NCBI GenBank assembly: GCA_015345905.1
Contig: JADDTR010000006.1
Coordinates: 372,001-436,000 of the forward strand
Direction: 5' to 3'
Length of the DNA: 64,000 bases
Source: Aotearoamyces nothofagi
Taxonomy: Eukaryota > Ascomycota > Leotiomycetes > Leotiales > Tympanidaceae
How positions within the stretch are numbered: the stretch's first letter is position 1; every line of letters starts with the position of its first letter. This document shows positions 20,956 through 31,754 of this stretch, piece after piece. The translations under genes were made by a program, and so were the position numbers. The notes beneath the pieces were generated by a model, which saw only the letters and a list, made by a program, of their open reading frames with translations, was not told where the DNA came from and did no database searches.

Positions 20956-23711
20956 ATGACAAACCCGTTTCCTTCGGGCTCGGCGGGTGGTCCAGATTCT
21001 GGCATGCCGACTGGGACTCTCGGACTCATGCCACGTCGCTCGTCATATGCATCTGTTGTTTCCGGTGCAGCTCCTGCAATGTCTCCATCTTATCAGCAGC
21101 CGGCAAGATCCGGAGCGTTCTCACATCTTCTGAATCAACCCAACGAGCTTGGCTACGATACGAATTACCACCAGCCCGGGCGAGCTTCTAGGCACGACTC
21201 ACGCAGCATCGATATGGATATGTATAGAAATGGCGGTAGCTACACGGGCGGCGCAGGCTCATGGGGACGATCAGGACAACTTCCAAGTTTCTCGAGTGCC
21301 TTTGGTTCGCTCACTAATGGGTATAGCTATGATGGTTCTGGGGCAGGAAATGCTGACCAGTTCTTCATACCATCATACCTTAAGGGCTCGAAGTATGTTC
21401 AGAGATTGGAAGAAGCACACAAAGAAAAACTAGCCATACGCAGAGACATTCCTTCAACACATTCGTCCCAGCCCGGATCCCTTTCTACAAGCAATAGCAG
21501 CGCTAACCTGCACGCGAAATTGGTACCTTCACATCGTGGGATGACATACGATTTAATCGAGAAAGCTCCACCGCTTGAAGAAGACTCATTAGCGCCATTA
21601 CCAACAAAGTGGAACACAAATGACAAATATGGCGAATTGGAGGTCCTCGGGGATGGGCAAGAAGTCAAGTTTACGGGAAACAAACCATCACATGAAAGAG
21701 AGCATGAGGCCTCATCTATAAGAGCAGATCATCCGATGCCACCACAATGCGGCATATACTACTACGAGGTCACTATAATTTCGCGAAAGAAGGAGGAGTA
21801 TGCTCCACGTGATGTTTTATCCGGTACCACAAGATCTAACATGCTACATAGGAGCTCTATTGGTATCGGCTTCTCGAGCAAAGAAGTGCCTTTATCAAGA
21901 CCACCTGGATGGGAACCTGATTCCTGGGCTTATCATGGCGACGACGGACATTCCTTCTGCTGTCAAAGTTCGGGCAAACACTATGGGCCGCCATTTACTA
22001 CCGGAGATATCATAGGATGCGGCGTCAACTTTAACACGGGATGTGCTTTCTTCACTAAAAACGGAGTATATCTAGGTATGGTTACAAAGTTTGGACATTT
22101 ACTTACATTCGTGTTCACATCTGCTTATTATTTTCTATTGGTGTTATTAATTTGGAACATTGGTTAGGTTTGATGGACTATGCACTAACTATATGATAGA
22201 TAACGCTTTCCGTGAAATAAAAGGGAGGCTTTTTCCTTCCATAGGAATGAAAAGAGCAGGCGAGCATATTCGTGTAAATTTTGGGCAAAGTCCATTTGTC
22301 TTCGACATAGATGGCATGATGTCGGTTAGTACATTCACTTGGAGTGATTGCACCAGCAGTATCGAAGGACTTTCTCCCTCGAGTGGAGTTGTAACCTAGA
22401 CGGAGCTGGAAGAACAGGATGTCTGAATTTGCCAACACCGAGAAGAAGGCCCCCGTACCTCCAGTTCATCCCCTAGTCTCCGCATTCTAACATCTCCGTC
22501 CTACTCATATATTCCGAATAAATACTGATGTATTTTATCAACAGCTCCAGAAGTCCAATATAAAATCACAGGTGGAAAGGACGATGTTTGAGCCACCTAC
22601 CCCAAAACCAATGTTACTCCTGACTGACATGGTATAATAGTACAGCAAATTTGGCTCCACCACTAGATGAGACGAGCCTGATTCAATCACTGGTACGTTA
22701 TAATCCACGTCTGCTTGTGCATATGAGATCCACTCAAAGTTATGTTCATGGCTTTGCTAATGCTCGGTCTTCCTAGGTTCTCCAGTTTCTATCGCATGAC
22801 GGCTATGTTGAGAGTGCGAAGGCATTTGCTGGAGAGGTCCATGCAGAGAGACAGGCATTGCTTCTCGATTCAAAAACTCGTGTTGAAGACTTCAATTTCG
22901 TCAAGGAAGACGAAGACGCAATCAATCGACAACGTATGTTGACCTCATAAAATAGACTTAGAGAGGCAATAAATTGACAGAATCATAGGCATCCGAACCG
23001 CTATTCTAGATGGTGATGTTGACAAAGCACTCAAGCATACCAACGCATATTATCCAAATGTCCTGAAGGACAACGAGCACATCTATTTTCGCCTGCGGAT
23101 CAGAAGATTTATTGAGATGATACGCAAAGCCGCGGAGATCCGAGCTGGCACGCTGCATAATAATAAAAGTAACGTGCACAGCGGTGATTGGTATGATGAT
23201 GTAATTAACCATGATATGGAGCTCGATGATTTACCAGCTTCGAGTAATGGCTGGGACAGAATGGACACCGAAGGGTCAAACGATCCCCAGGCAGATTACG
23301 AGAAAGTGCTCCATGAAACGATGCAGTATGGACAGGTTCTGCAGGCAGAATTCAAAAATGATTTGAAAAGGGAAGTTCAAAAGACTCTGAAAGATACTTT
23401 TGCTTTACTAGCTTACGAGGATCCAATCAACGCGAAGGAAGTATCTCATTTGTTGAAGCGTGAAGGACGTGTGGCAGCAGCAGAGGAGTTGAATTCGGCC
23501 ATTTTAGGTACGTCGGCTCCAATTCTATGCAGCTTATTTCGTTTATTTATATTGAATAGTCTCTCTCGGCAAGTCATCCTGTGCTGCCCTTGAACGTCTC
23601 ATCCAGCAAACCAATGTCCTTATCGATGATCTTCGAGAAGGTGGAGGATCTGGCTCTTTCGTCAACATTGATGATTTCATCAATCCACAGATACAATTGC
23701 GACGCTCTTAA
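20956..23711 (+). CDS. RanBPM/Gid1-type SPRY-LisH-CTLH scaffold of the GID/CTLH ubiquitin ligase
   Basis: Seven exons: 20956-22075, 22200-22324, 22545-22585, 22641-22692, 22777-22933, 22989-23507 and 23560-23711; 721 residues. The N-terminal 130 residues are disordered. A SPRY domain (about 190-400) shows MPPQCGIYYYEVTI, IGIGFSSKEVPLSRPPGWE and the GDIIGCGVNF turn. A LisH helix (PLDETSLIQSLVLQFLSHDGYVESA) is followed by CTLH (AILDGDVDKALKHTNAYYP) and CRA segments. RanBP9/10 and yeast Gid1/Vid30 are the substrate-receptor-binding scaffolds of the GID/CTLH E3 ligase, which in yeast destroys gluconeogenic enzymes after glucose returns. The fifth and sixth introns are well supported. The 41-nt third exon, with a GTTTGA donor, is inferred from phase and from its fit between MMS and TANLAPP. 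Confidence 0.88.
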
Positions 23712-24693
23712 GACCTGTCATGGCTGCAGCTTTCATTTCTATCGTCTTCGTGTCTAGTCAAGGATCCCCTATTATCCATCATGAAGGCATTGTGGCATCA
23801 TGACTTTCCAGCTTTCCAGCTCCCTAGGCGTTCCAGGTATCTTGCATTGTGGATAGGTTTCGGGATCGGTGGCAGTAGATTGGGTTTGCGTTTCACCGTT
23901 CTACCTGGAATGGCTTCATGGTGCCGTGCTTGCTCGCACGCGTGCACACTGCATAAATTTCTATCGACTAGCAAGCCAGCCATCCAAAGCTGCATGTTTA
24001 TAGCAAGTAATATACAATAAATACCACACTCCTGCTGAATAACAACGTACTATGCTTCAATTTTAAAAAGGGATAATCTCGCATTGAAAGACTTCATTCT
24101 TAGTGGTGGAATGCCTGCCACGACATTTGTATACCGTCTAGGGCATGGTCTCGTAAGCCGTTGCCAAAATTAACCGTCACGTGCATATCACATGTGAGGG
24201 GTAGGTTGTCTTTGCATTACTAGCGTTTCTCGGCATGAAAAGCATGCTGTCTCGCATGCCTACTTAAGTTCGCTGTGAAAAATGAAGAGGCAGGAAAAAG
24301 CCTTGACAAGTTTTGTAGGTATAGTTCTTTAACATTGAGAGTATCTAAACCTGAGCTGAATAGCGCTCACCTAACAGCTACGGACAGTTTGTATTTAGAA
24401 GAAAGCGATGAATGGAGTACTCTAATCCAGATCCTAAACTCCTACACTCCTACACCAAAACTCTTGTAATGCAAACATCTGTCCTAACGCCGTTGTAGCC
24501 CAGAATGGCACGCAGAAATCCCTGCCAGGGCTGTCTCGACTACGAGCAGTATGTCCGTCTTGCCGTTTGACTTCTGTAATGGCCCTTTGTATATGCCAAG
24601 TCTAATTGATACATCCCCCAAACGAAATAAAGCTTGATAACTATGTTGGTGGTATGTCGCACGGAATCGGTCCGTTGCACCGTTACCAGTCGA
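23712..24693. other. Convergent intergenic region
   Basis: The 982 bases separate the 3' ends of the RanBPM-like gene and the small minus-strand gene. A CACGTG lies at 24178-24183. No gene, RNA or repeat was recognised. Confidence 0.4.
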
Positions 24694-25140
24694 TCATAAG
24701 CCGACGGCTTCCATATCCCGCATCAGACAAGCCATTTGTGCTCGTTTTGCCGCTTCGGCAACGAGGGTGAAGTCTCGTAGGAATTGTGATGTGCCGCTAG
24801 GGTCACTCACCCCGCGAGGAGGTGGTGGTGCTTGCGTAGCATGTAATGCTTGCTGTTGCTGATGTTGCTGAGAAGCCGAAGTCGGTACTAGGTTACGCTG
24901 TTGGAAAAACTGCGTTGGCTGGTTCTGAGATGGCGATGACAGAGGCGTGGCCATTGTCTGTCGTGACATGTCGGAGGGTTGCGTGACGGCGGAGAGCGAG
25001 AATGAAGTTGTGGACGATAGTGAGGCTGAAGACGACGACGAAGTCGAAGCCGACGACTGGTCAAAGGGTCTAGAGAATTCGGGGTAGATGGACGATGAGT
25101 GAGGAGAGAAGTCCTCGTGGTTTTGCTGGTATTGGGTCAT
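24694..25140 (-). CDS. Small Ser/Gln-rich protein of unknown function
   Basis: An intronless 148-residue frame. Residues 1-115 are low-complexity: serine runs (about 25-50), Gln-rich stretches (QQHQQQQ near 93-99) and a PPPPRG segment. The last 30 residues, SQFLRDFTLVAEAAKRAQMACLMRDMEAVGL, are amphipathic and look like the conserved core; I have an impression of similar C-termini in other Pezizomycotina proteins but no named family. The contrast between a disordered N-part and an ordered C-terminal helix supports a real gene. The function is unknown, and a role in transcription or protein assembly would be a guess. Confidence 0.6.
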   Translation of the reverse strand: MTQYQQNHEDFSPHSSSIYPEFSRPFDQSSASTSSSSSASLSSTTSFSLSAVTQPSDMSRQTMATPLSSPSQNQPTQFFQQRNLVPTSASQQHQQQQALHATQAPPPPRGVSDPSGTSQFLRDFTLVAEAAKRAQMACLMRDMEAVGL

Positions 25141-25938
25141 AAGGGATTGCTTTGGTGTTTTGTAGCAACGGCAGCAGCGGATATTGTTCGGGTAGGCAGT
25201 GACACCGGCAATTGGCGATGGGGTGATGAGCAGCGGAGAGAATGGCGATGTTCACGATGTACTCGGCCGTAAATGACAATGAAGGCGAGGAGCCGGTTGC
25301 AGAGGTCGTCGGCGATCAAAGGGCGTGCTTCTGGTTGCGGATTGTCGCGGATTGTCGCGGATTGTCACAGGCAGAAGGATGGCAGGACGGCAGGAGGGCA
25401 GGATGGAGGGATGGAGAAATAAAGAGATGGGGGGAAGGGGACAGTGCCGTGCTGGGGTTTAGGCTAAGTGAGCGGGTGTGGGAGGGACTGGTCGGGACTG
25501 CGTTCGCTTCGGTCGGCTTCGGTGGCCTCGCGCTCCAATCGCAATTTCGCCCGGTGGATGCGATGACGCTAGCTGTGGAGAGCAGGTGTGCAGTGTGGGG
25601 TATGCGGCGTCGCGCGGTGCGGGCCTGAGGTGTCAGCCGGCACGGGTCTGGAGAGACGAGGGTGCCGGCTGCTCTGCTGGGCAATCAAAAGCTTCCCTCT
25701 GCAAACTGCCCCGGAGCCAGCGGGAACGGAGCAGCAAATGTTGGGGATCGTTCCGCAACACGTATGAGAGTGGTGTCAAGACTTCTCGTCAGGTTGTCGG
25801 AATCGTTCGAGGCGGCGGATTGCGCGGATCAAATTGCGCCGAGGACGTCGGGCCTAGCGTAGACCCACGGGCAGAGACGCCGCGAAACTGCTTCAGAACA
25901 ACTGTGCTGGCCAGCTACGCGCCGACAGCCTTGCCCAA
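25141..25938. other. Divergent GC-rich intergenic region
   Basis: The 798 bases lie between the small Ser/Gln-rich gene (minus) and the metaxin-like gene (plus). A GCGGATTGTC unit is repeated three times near 25337-25366, and purine-rich GGCAGGAYGG-type repeats follow to about 25440. Overlapping open frames on both strands reflect GC content and are not supported as genes. Confidence 0.5.
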
Positions 25939-26956
25939 ATGTCCCTCGATCCTCCTGTGCAGCCAGCGGGTGACAATGCACCCGGTTCGTTCGGCCACAG
26001 AGTGAGCAGTCTATTCTCGATACCAACTCCCGTGAAAACCCTGTTCGATCGTGTGCCTGTCATCACATACGCCCCAAACGAACTCCCTCAGCGAGCTGCC
26101 AAGCCTACGAAGCTGCCCGTCTTGTATATCTTTAGCACCGATGAAGATGCGGTTGCAGGTCGGCCTTCGTTCAATCCCAGTTGCTTGAAGTGGCAGGTTG
26201 GTCACCCTAGAGGAAGAGCTTGAAGGCCGAAGTGCTAATATTTTGATAGACCTTTTTGAGAATCGCTGGAATTCAGCATCGACTCGTCTCCTCCAGCAAC
26301 CATGCCTCACCTACTGGCAGCCTGCCCTTCCTACTTCCAGCAGTGAACGCACCGCATATTCCGCAGGATTCCCCTCTGCCAATTCCATCCAACAAGCTCG
26401 TCAAGTATGCCTCGGATAATGGCTCGAAAGTTGAGGAGCCACTGAGCATAAGATATGAAGCATACCAGTCTTTGCTAGACCACCGAATACGAAGTGCATG
26501 GGTACGCTCTTGATATGTGTTGAACTAGTATTTGAGCTGACCTGTTGTTAGCTCTACACGCTTTATCTTGACCAGCGCAACTTCAACGCTGTAGCGCAAC
26601 GTCTCTACGTGTCCCCGACCTCTTCCAACCTCATTGTCCGCGCCACAATCTCCCACCAGCTCCGCGCAGCAGCTGAAGCCGAACTCCTGAAGCACGCCTC
26701 CATAATCGACGTAGACGACTTATACAGCGAAGCAGGCAAAGCATTCGAGGCACTTTCTATACTCCTAGGGGAAGATGAATGGTTCTTCGGCAGTGAAAAT
26801 GCTACTCTTTTTGATGCTAGTGTATTTGCATATACCCACTTACTGCTCGATGAGAAGTTGGGCTGGAAGGAGAAGAAGATTGTAAGAGCGGTTTGGGGAA
26901 GGGAGAACCTTGTACAACATCGAGAGAGGATCCTTGTAAGATATTTTAGTAGGTGA
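25939..26956 (+). CDS. Metaxin-like subunit of the mitochondrial SAM complex (Sam35/metaxin type)
   Basis: Three exons, 25939-26196, 26250-26501 and 26552-26956, give 304 residues. The protein has the glutathione-transferase-like layout of metaxins. The N-terminal thioredoxin-like half (LPVLYIFS, then CLKWQTFLRIAGI) is followed by a SLPFLLPA strand. The helical C-terminal half has LYTLYLDQRNFNAVAQRLYV, then EWFFGSENATLFDASVFAYTH. Metaxins and their fungal relatives Sam35/Sam37 sit on the cytosolic face of the outer mitochondrial membrane and help insert beta-barrel proteins. No transmembrane helix is evident, which fits Sam35 better than Sam37. Family membership is fairly certain; the choice between Sam35 and another metaxin is not. 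Both introns are phase 0. Confidence 0.78.
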
Positions 26957-27752
26957 TGAATGAATTTATAGATACTTGTATTAAGTCCGTTTCCTCAATA
27001 TCAGTGATGACATAGCATCTCGTAAGAAATAGAGGCCTGGCAGCATCCTGCTGCCAAGCCTAGAAATGCTAATATGTAGTTATACCAGGCGATATATAGC
27101 CGCCATGATTGTTAGAAAGAATCTCAGTATCTGACCAGTGTAGGCTTTGTCTTGCTGAGGTCTTAGCAATACTGGGATTTTGACTAACCCATTATAAATT
27201 GATAATATTACTGATCTGTCAATTGACATTTTGCTTTTACTCGTTAATTTTTTTATTAAATTTTAGAAATATATAATATTATAGTAAGTTATAACTAACT
27301 ATGTATAAAATCATTAATTATATCTCTAGAGCTCACTCTCCCATGACTCATGAGCCTGACATCCTATGCTACGAGATACTAGTAATTGCCAATAGTTAGG
27401 AAGGAAGAAATCTAGAGAATGGACGTCTCGGTATTTCGATCCCATCCCTAACCTGAAACTTCCCATCAGGATATATAAGATGTAGCGTCACTCAAGTATT
27501 CATGAGAAGCAACGAGATTATTTTATAATGTTTTTTTATTTATATTTACATAATACGATTGTGATAGTTTGAGCTCTATCAACTCATGGTCCCAGCAAAG
27601 CTGTAAAGACCGCTCTTCAGACTGATATCCCCAAACTCCCCCCAAGCGCCGGGTGGACCAATGCAGCCCTGTCCCTTAGGGCGCCGTCCCAATATTTGCT
27701 GCGAGTCGTATGTATATGGATTGGTGTCCTTTATCTAGAACTATGCCGATTT
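26957..27752. other. AT-rich convergent intergenic region
   Basis: The stretch 27170-27560 is strikingly AT-rich, with T-runs and words such as ATATATAATATTATA. No frame, repeat unit or RNA was recognised. It could be a decayed, mutated repeat, but no remnant sequence is identifiable. Confidence 0.4.
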
Positions 27753-28058
27753 TCACATGTGGCCGTCAAGTAGATAGCCAGTGATCACGGGCCAGCCGAG
27801 AACAAAACCCATGAATGGGAAGTAGCTGCGTGGAGAGTTAATTTAGGATCGATAGCGTGTACTGTACAGCAATGATGGTACTTACAACATGGCTGCCCCA
27901 CCAGCACGCTTTGCTAGTCTTCCCCAGTCTGCCTTTGCTGCTGCCTGTGTCTTCGGGTAGCGCTCAAATGGATGAGGCTCTAATCGGGCGGCGCCAGAGC
28001 GCATGCGTGTCAACGAGGAGAAGGTTCGGAACGCGGTTGATCGTGGAAGAGCAGGCAT
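27753..28058 (-). CDS. Small predicted mitochondrial single-pass membrane protein
   Basis: Two exons on the minus strand, 28058-27886 and 27825-27753, with a 60-nt GTAAGT...GCAG intron, give 81 residues. The N-terminus (MPALPRSTAFRTFSSLTRMRSG) is rich in Arg, Ser and Ala, without acidic residues, and looks like a cleavable mitochondrial presequence. A short hydrophilic part follows (PHPFERYPKTQ then ADWGRLAKRAG). A hydrophobic helix (about 55-77, FYFPFMGFVLGWPVITGYLL) leads to a DGHM end at the stop codon. The splice join makes the hydrophobic segment continuous, which supports the model. The layout is that of a small respiratory-chain or inner-membrane protein. I do not recognise the family and assign no function. 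Confidence 0.7.
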
Positions 28059-29300
28059 TCTGGTTGATTGTGTGGAGTAGAGTACGATATATGTACAATG
28101 GATGATGCTATAAGATCGAGTTGAGAAGTCTGGTCGGGCAGAAGAGACGATTGATTGAGTGTAGATATGTCTAGACGATGTCTTGAGGCTCTGAGTGGAG
28201 TGATGCTTGAATGGAGAGAGGATGTCACATCAAGACGAGAGCGATACTTATAATCCGCCGCAATCGCCAACACCGGATACCCAGGGCTCAGGGATACCGG
28301 CGATGGCAGACAGGACGCACTCTCAGACCAGAACGAGCGGAATCAGCCCACGGCCGAAGTCTCTCTGCATCTGGAAAGCTCTGGCATCGTGAGCCTCCGC
28401 GGCACATGAATTGGGACATCAGGAGACTCTGCGGTCCTTACGGTGCGCGCCCGCCTATCAGACGGCAGGTATTAGCCGCAACTGGGGATTGATGGAGCGC
28501 AGGCCGGCTGGCAGCGAAAGGGCAGAGCTGGACGTCGCCGGGCACAGGGAAAGCTCAGGCACGAGCCGGGGACAGGCCAAGGATGAGGGAAGGAAGAGCG
28601 AGAGGGACGAGTGAAAGGACGGGCAGCGCACGGAGCGACAAGCAGTTGCGGACAACAAATTGTCTAATTGTGGGATGTTTTGCTTCTCGTGTGGTCTGAC
28701 AGGTCTGCCAGGCCTGCCCCGGCGCTCTCCGACGACGCGGCAAACCCGCCCCGAGCCCTCTGCCCCGCTAAGCCTGTTACGGACGCTTTGCGTCTAACGC
28801 GCCTGACTCAGCAGACTCTCCCTCCCTATTCGCGGGGATCGCATATTCTGGACGCGGTGTCGTGGCATATCTGCCGCCGTCCCGCGCCGTCGAATTCGGA
28901 GAGGCGGAGAACCTCAGAACTCTGAGGCCGTTGTCTTGTTGCTTGGGGGAACCTCTTCTCTTCCCCGTATGCGTGGCCGAGGGGGCATGGAGAGACGCGG
29001 GAACAAGTGCGGCTGCTGCCGAACGGCTGCTTAGTAGTTGGGCACATGATCACGGCGAGAATGCACTCTGGGACGGAAGGAAAACGTGATGCAACCCGCA
29101 AGTCGCTGTGTCTCGCACGTAGCACTACCAAGTCAGCAGACTGTGCTCCATGTCTTTAATTTGCAGCATGCCATAGCTACGGCTGTTGCATTCTTTCTAA
29201 CCCATCTTTATGATCCCGAGTCTGGGCAGGTATCCTCGAACGCAGCCCTTCTTCTTCTGCCACTGTCGGCCATGGCTTGCTTCGAGGGTAATTTACTCGC
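28059..29300. other. GC-rich intergenic region
   Basis: The 1.2 kb hold no supported gene. The part from 28280 to 29080 is GC-rich and therefore full of overlapping open frames on both strands, none with a plausible protein composition. Confidence 0.45.
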
Positions 29301-30236
29301 TTACCTCAAATTGTATTCCATTTTCCAAGCCTCTTCTCCCCCGGCCTCTCGCTGTTGACCCTCCATCAACTTTCTCTCCTTCCTCGTCATTCTAACCCTC
29401 ATGAAATCTTCTGGTCCTTTCCAAAAACAAGCAGGCCCATCGTTCAAAAGCTCAGCCACTCCTGACCACATCGTTGATATCTCCGTCCACGAATCTTCAT
29501 CTGCACACGGCGACCACTTGACTTGGCCCCAGGCGGAGTCAAGCAAGCACTGGGACTCCGGAGATGGCAGACCTACACCAGAGTCCAAAACTTGTTGCCT
29601 ACTAAATTTTGTGGTGGTGCTTCTTTCTAATTGACTCTGCGACCGAAGATTGTATGGCTGTATACCCCCCCAACATGCTTTGCTTTGATGGCGACCTTGA
29701 AAAGAATTCGATATACTAGCACCGGCCACGATGGAATGCTCCAGTTGCTCGGTCGGCGGAGGACGAGGAAAGAGACCCCCCTTGGTCGGATTTCTGGAAT
29801 TGTAAGGTGGAGGTCCTTTCAAATAACCGGTTAAGTAATCATTAGACTTGGGCACTATAGATTCTCCCGATGGAGGAGGACCTGAGGACCCCTGAAGAGG
29901 TTTCCTACTATCAATGGTTGATTTCGGCCTTCCTCGCTGGGTTTCCCGAGGCCGCCGACCTCTCGAATAACTGGGCGCGCCTGGCCTTTCTACCGTGTGA
30001 GTTTTCAACTGGTTGTTTGACGAAGTAGGAAAAATCCCAAGTCGAGGATATCGCCTGACACTCGATCGCTTTGAGCTTGAACTCCTGGAAATAGGGCTCA
30101 GAGGTGACAGATCTAGCGGACTTGGTACATCAGGATCTGACAGAGTTCCATCAGATGACAGCTTTCTCGGCCTCTTTGATATTAGATTTGAGTTAGGAGT
30201 CATTAGATGTGACACCTTGTCTAGAGGACTAGGCAT
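29301..30236 (-). CDS. Uncharacterised 311-residue protein
   Basis: A single open frame on the minus strand. Residues 1-200 are basic and rich in Ser, Pro and Arg (for example SPLDLSPLSPISRSSSSKRSS and SYSRGRRPRETQRGRPKS) and should be disordered. The last 100 residues are more ordered, with several tryptophans (SAWGQVKWSPCADEDSW, then TEISTMWSGVAELLNDGPACFWKGPEDF) and a charged MTRKERKLMEGQQREAGGEE helix at the end. The long frame, the sensible composition and the ordered C-terminal block support a real gene. I recognise no domain and give no function. Confidence 0.62.
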   Translation of the reverse strand: MPSPLDKVSHLMTPNSNLISKRPRKLSSDGTLSDPDVPSPLDLSPLSPISRSSSSKRSSVRRYPRLGIFPTSSNNQLKTHTVERPGAPSYSRGRRPRETQRGRPKSTIDSRKPLQGSSGPPPSGESIVPKSNDYLTGYLKGPPPYNSRNPTKGGLFPRPPPTEQLEHSIVAGASISNSFQGRHQSKACWGGIQPYNLRSQSQLERSTTTKFSRQQVLDSGVGLPSPESQCLLDSAWGQVKWSPCADEDSWTEISTMWSGVAELLNDGPACFWKGPEDFMRVRMTRKERKLMEGQQREAGGEEAWKMEYNLR

Positions 30237-30730
30237 GTTATAACCATCTCAAAGCAGCTCCATCTAGTAATAGCTCTCTTGATCCAAGATGGCACGAAAG
30301 TGCTGATTTCCTTGGCTAACTGGAGAATGCGTTAAGAATTTAGCCAGTAAGCATGTATTCTTCTCTTTATCAATGCCTTGTGCTCGATCGGTATCTTATT
30401 ATTGTTATTGGTAATGTTATAGATGCGTCTGTCCTCTATTTTTCTCCATATGGACTGCGAGAGATCTAACCGCAAAAACCTCCTCCGTGGCCCTTGCCAC
30501 GTTTTGCTATACAGCTTTTTGACTTTCCATTCCCAGCAAGAGCGAGTCAGGGTATACTTAACTGTAGGAAAGTTATTCTTTCCTCGTTAATGGCCTCCGT
30601 TGGAAGACCAATAGCAGCTTTGCCTCTGACTGTTAAGGAGTTGAGGGGATGGGCGAAAATATTAAACTGGTCTCCGTTTTTGTAATTGGAAATAAACGAC
30701 GGTATATACCTGGGATAAATAGAAGCCGAA
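30237..30730. other. Intergenic region between two minus-strand genes
   Basis: The 494 bases hold the promoter of the 311-residue protein gene and the 3' flank of the DsbA-like gene. No other feature was recognised. Confidence 0.4.
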
Positions 30731-31754
30731 TTACCCAACCTCCTTGACTACCGTTTTTAAGGCCTTCACATAGTCTTCCACTTCTTTCGCTCCGACAAGC
30801 GTGATATCTCTCCTCCTGCCCTCGACGACAATAAACGGCACGCTATCAATACCATTACCTGTCTGCTCCCTGATCAGCATCTTAACATCAGCCAACCCTT
30901 TACCATCGTCCTTGACAAACTTCCTCGCATCATCTTCATCGATCCCCGCCTCGATACATGCCGCTACAAGAGTGGATTCCTGACTGGGATGCTTCTCCTC
31001 TTCAAAATACTGTCTGTATAGACTATCGACAATCTTGTCTGCAGTCTCTGGACCATCAGTTTCTTGGTAATGCTGGATCACACGATGAGCATCTAAAGTG
31101 TTGGCGACTGCGCCACCAAATTTGTAGTTAATACCAGCTGAAACGCCGTATGCACTCATCAAAGTGGTATACGCCTTCATTTTCTCCTCGGAATCGCCAT
31201 AACGAGAATTTTTGTACCAGTTGTACTTGTCTTCGCCAGATTTGCTGGCTTCAGGGTAGAGTTGATATGGGAAGTATTTCACTGTGAAGCTTGCTTTGGA
31301 GTTTGCATCGGTTGCGCGAATACGACGAAGAGCTGGAAATGTTAAAAATGTATCCTTCAAAAGTGTAGTTTTAAGGAGAAGGATGGAACTGGAATTACTT
31401 AAATGTGTAGAGATGAATAGAAGATTCTTCGCTGCTTACCTTCATCAAGTCTGAATTCACGATAGAATCATTAGTGACTAGTCACGGCATGAGTGATAGG
31501 ATATCAAAACCTTTTCTTAGCAAGGTATGTCCTGGTAATTACATATATGGTTAGTCCTTATCTTCGGAGATGCTAAGCGATTTTGGAGGTAAACCGTAAA
31601 CACAAAGTGGTACTTGTACTGTACACATGTTGCTTTATCGATCACGAGCATAATTGAATGCAAGGGAATGAGGCACCGAGTTGATAAAACACGAGATCGC
31701 TCACCATGGACATATTGTATCCAGGGTGAAGGATACCTGGCTCTCGTAACCCAT
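30731..31754 (-). CDS. DsbA-like (FrnE-type) thioredoxin-fold oxidoreductase with micro-exons
   Basis: Four exons on the minus strand, 31754-31705, 31531-31511 (21 nt), 31450-31440 (11 nt) and 31332-30731, give 227 residues. The join produces MGYESQVSFTLDTICPW, then TYLAKKRLDEALRRI, which is the standard start of the DsbA/FrnE-like family (2-hydroxychromene-2-carboxylate isomerase relatives). The thioredoxin motif reads CPWT (15-18) instead of CPWC, so only the first cysteine remains. The family blocks YFPYQLYPEAS, NTLDAHRVI and VPFIVVEGRR (with the cis-proline) follow. Such proteins may act as disulphide or glutathione-dependent oxidoreductases, probably in the cytosol since no signal peptide is seen. 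The largest exon has no usable ATG of its own, so the upstream small exons are required. Confidence 0.82.

Noticed and set aside
25242-26005. Open frames of 128 and 175 codons on the plus strand upstream of the metaxin-like gene
   Set aside because: The region is GC-rich with short repeats; the frames overlap the promoter and start of the metaxin-like gene and have no recognisable similarity.
28200-29130. Overlapping open frames on both strands
   Set aside because: They follow from high GC content, have Arg/Pro-rich compositions typical of chance frames, and show no conserved block or splice pattern.
30731-31360. Apparent 5'-truncated DsbA-like pseudogene
   Set aside because: Three small upstream exons restore the start codon and the family signature in phase, so the gene looks intact.
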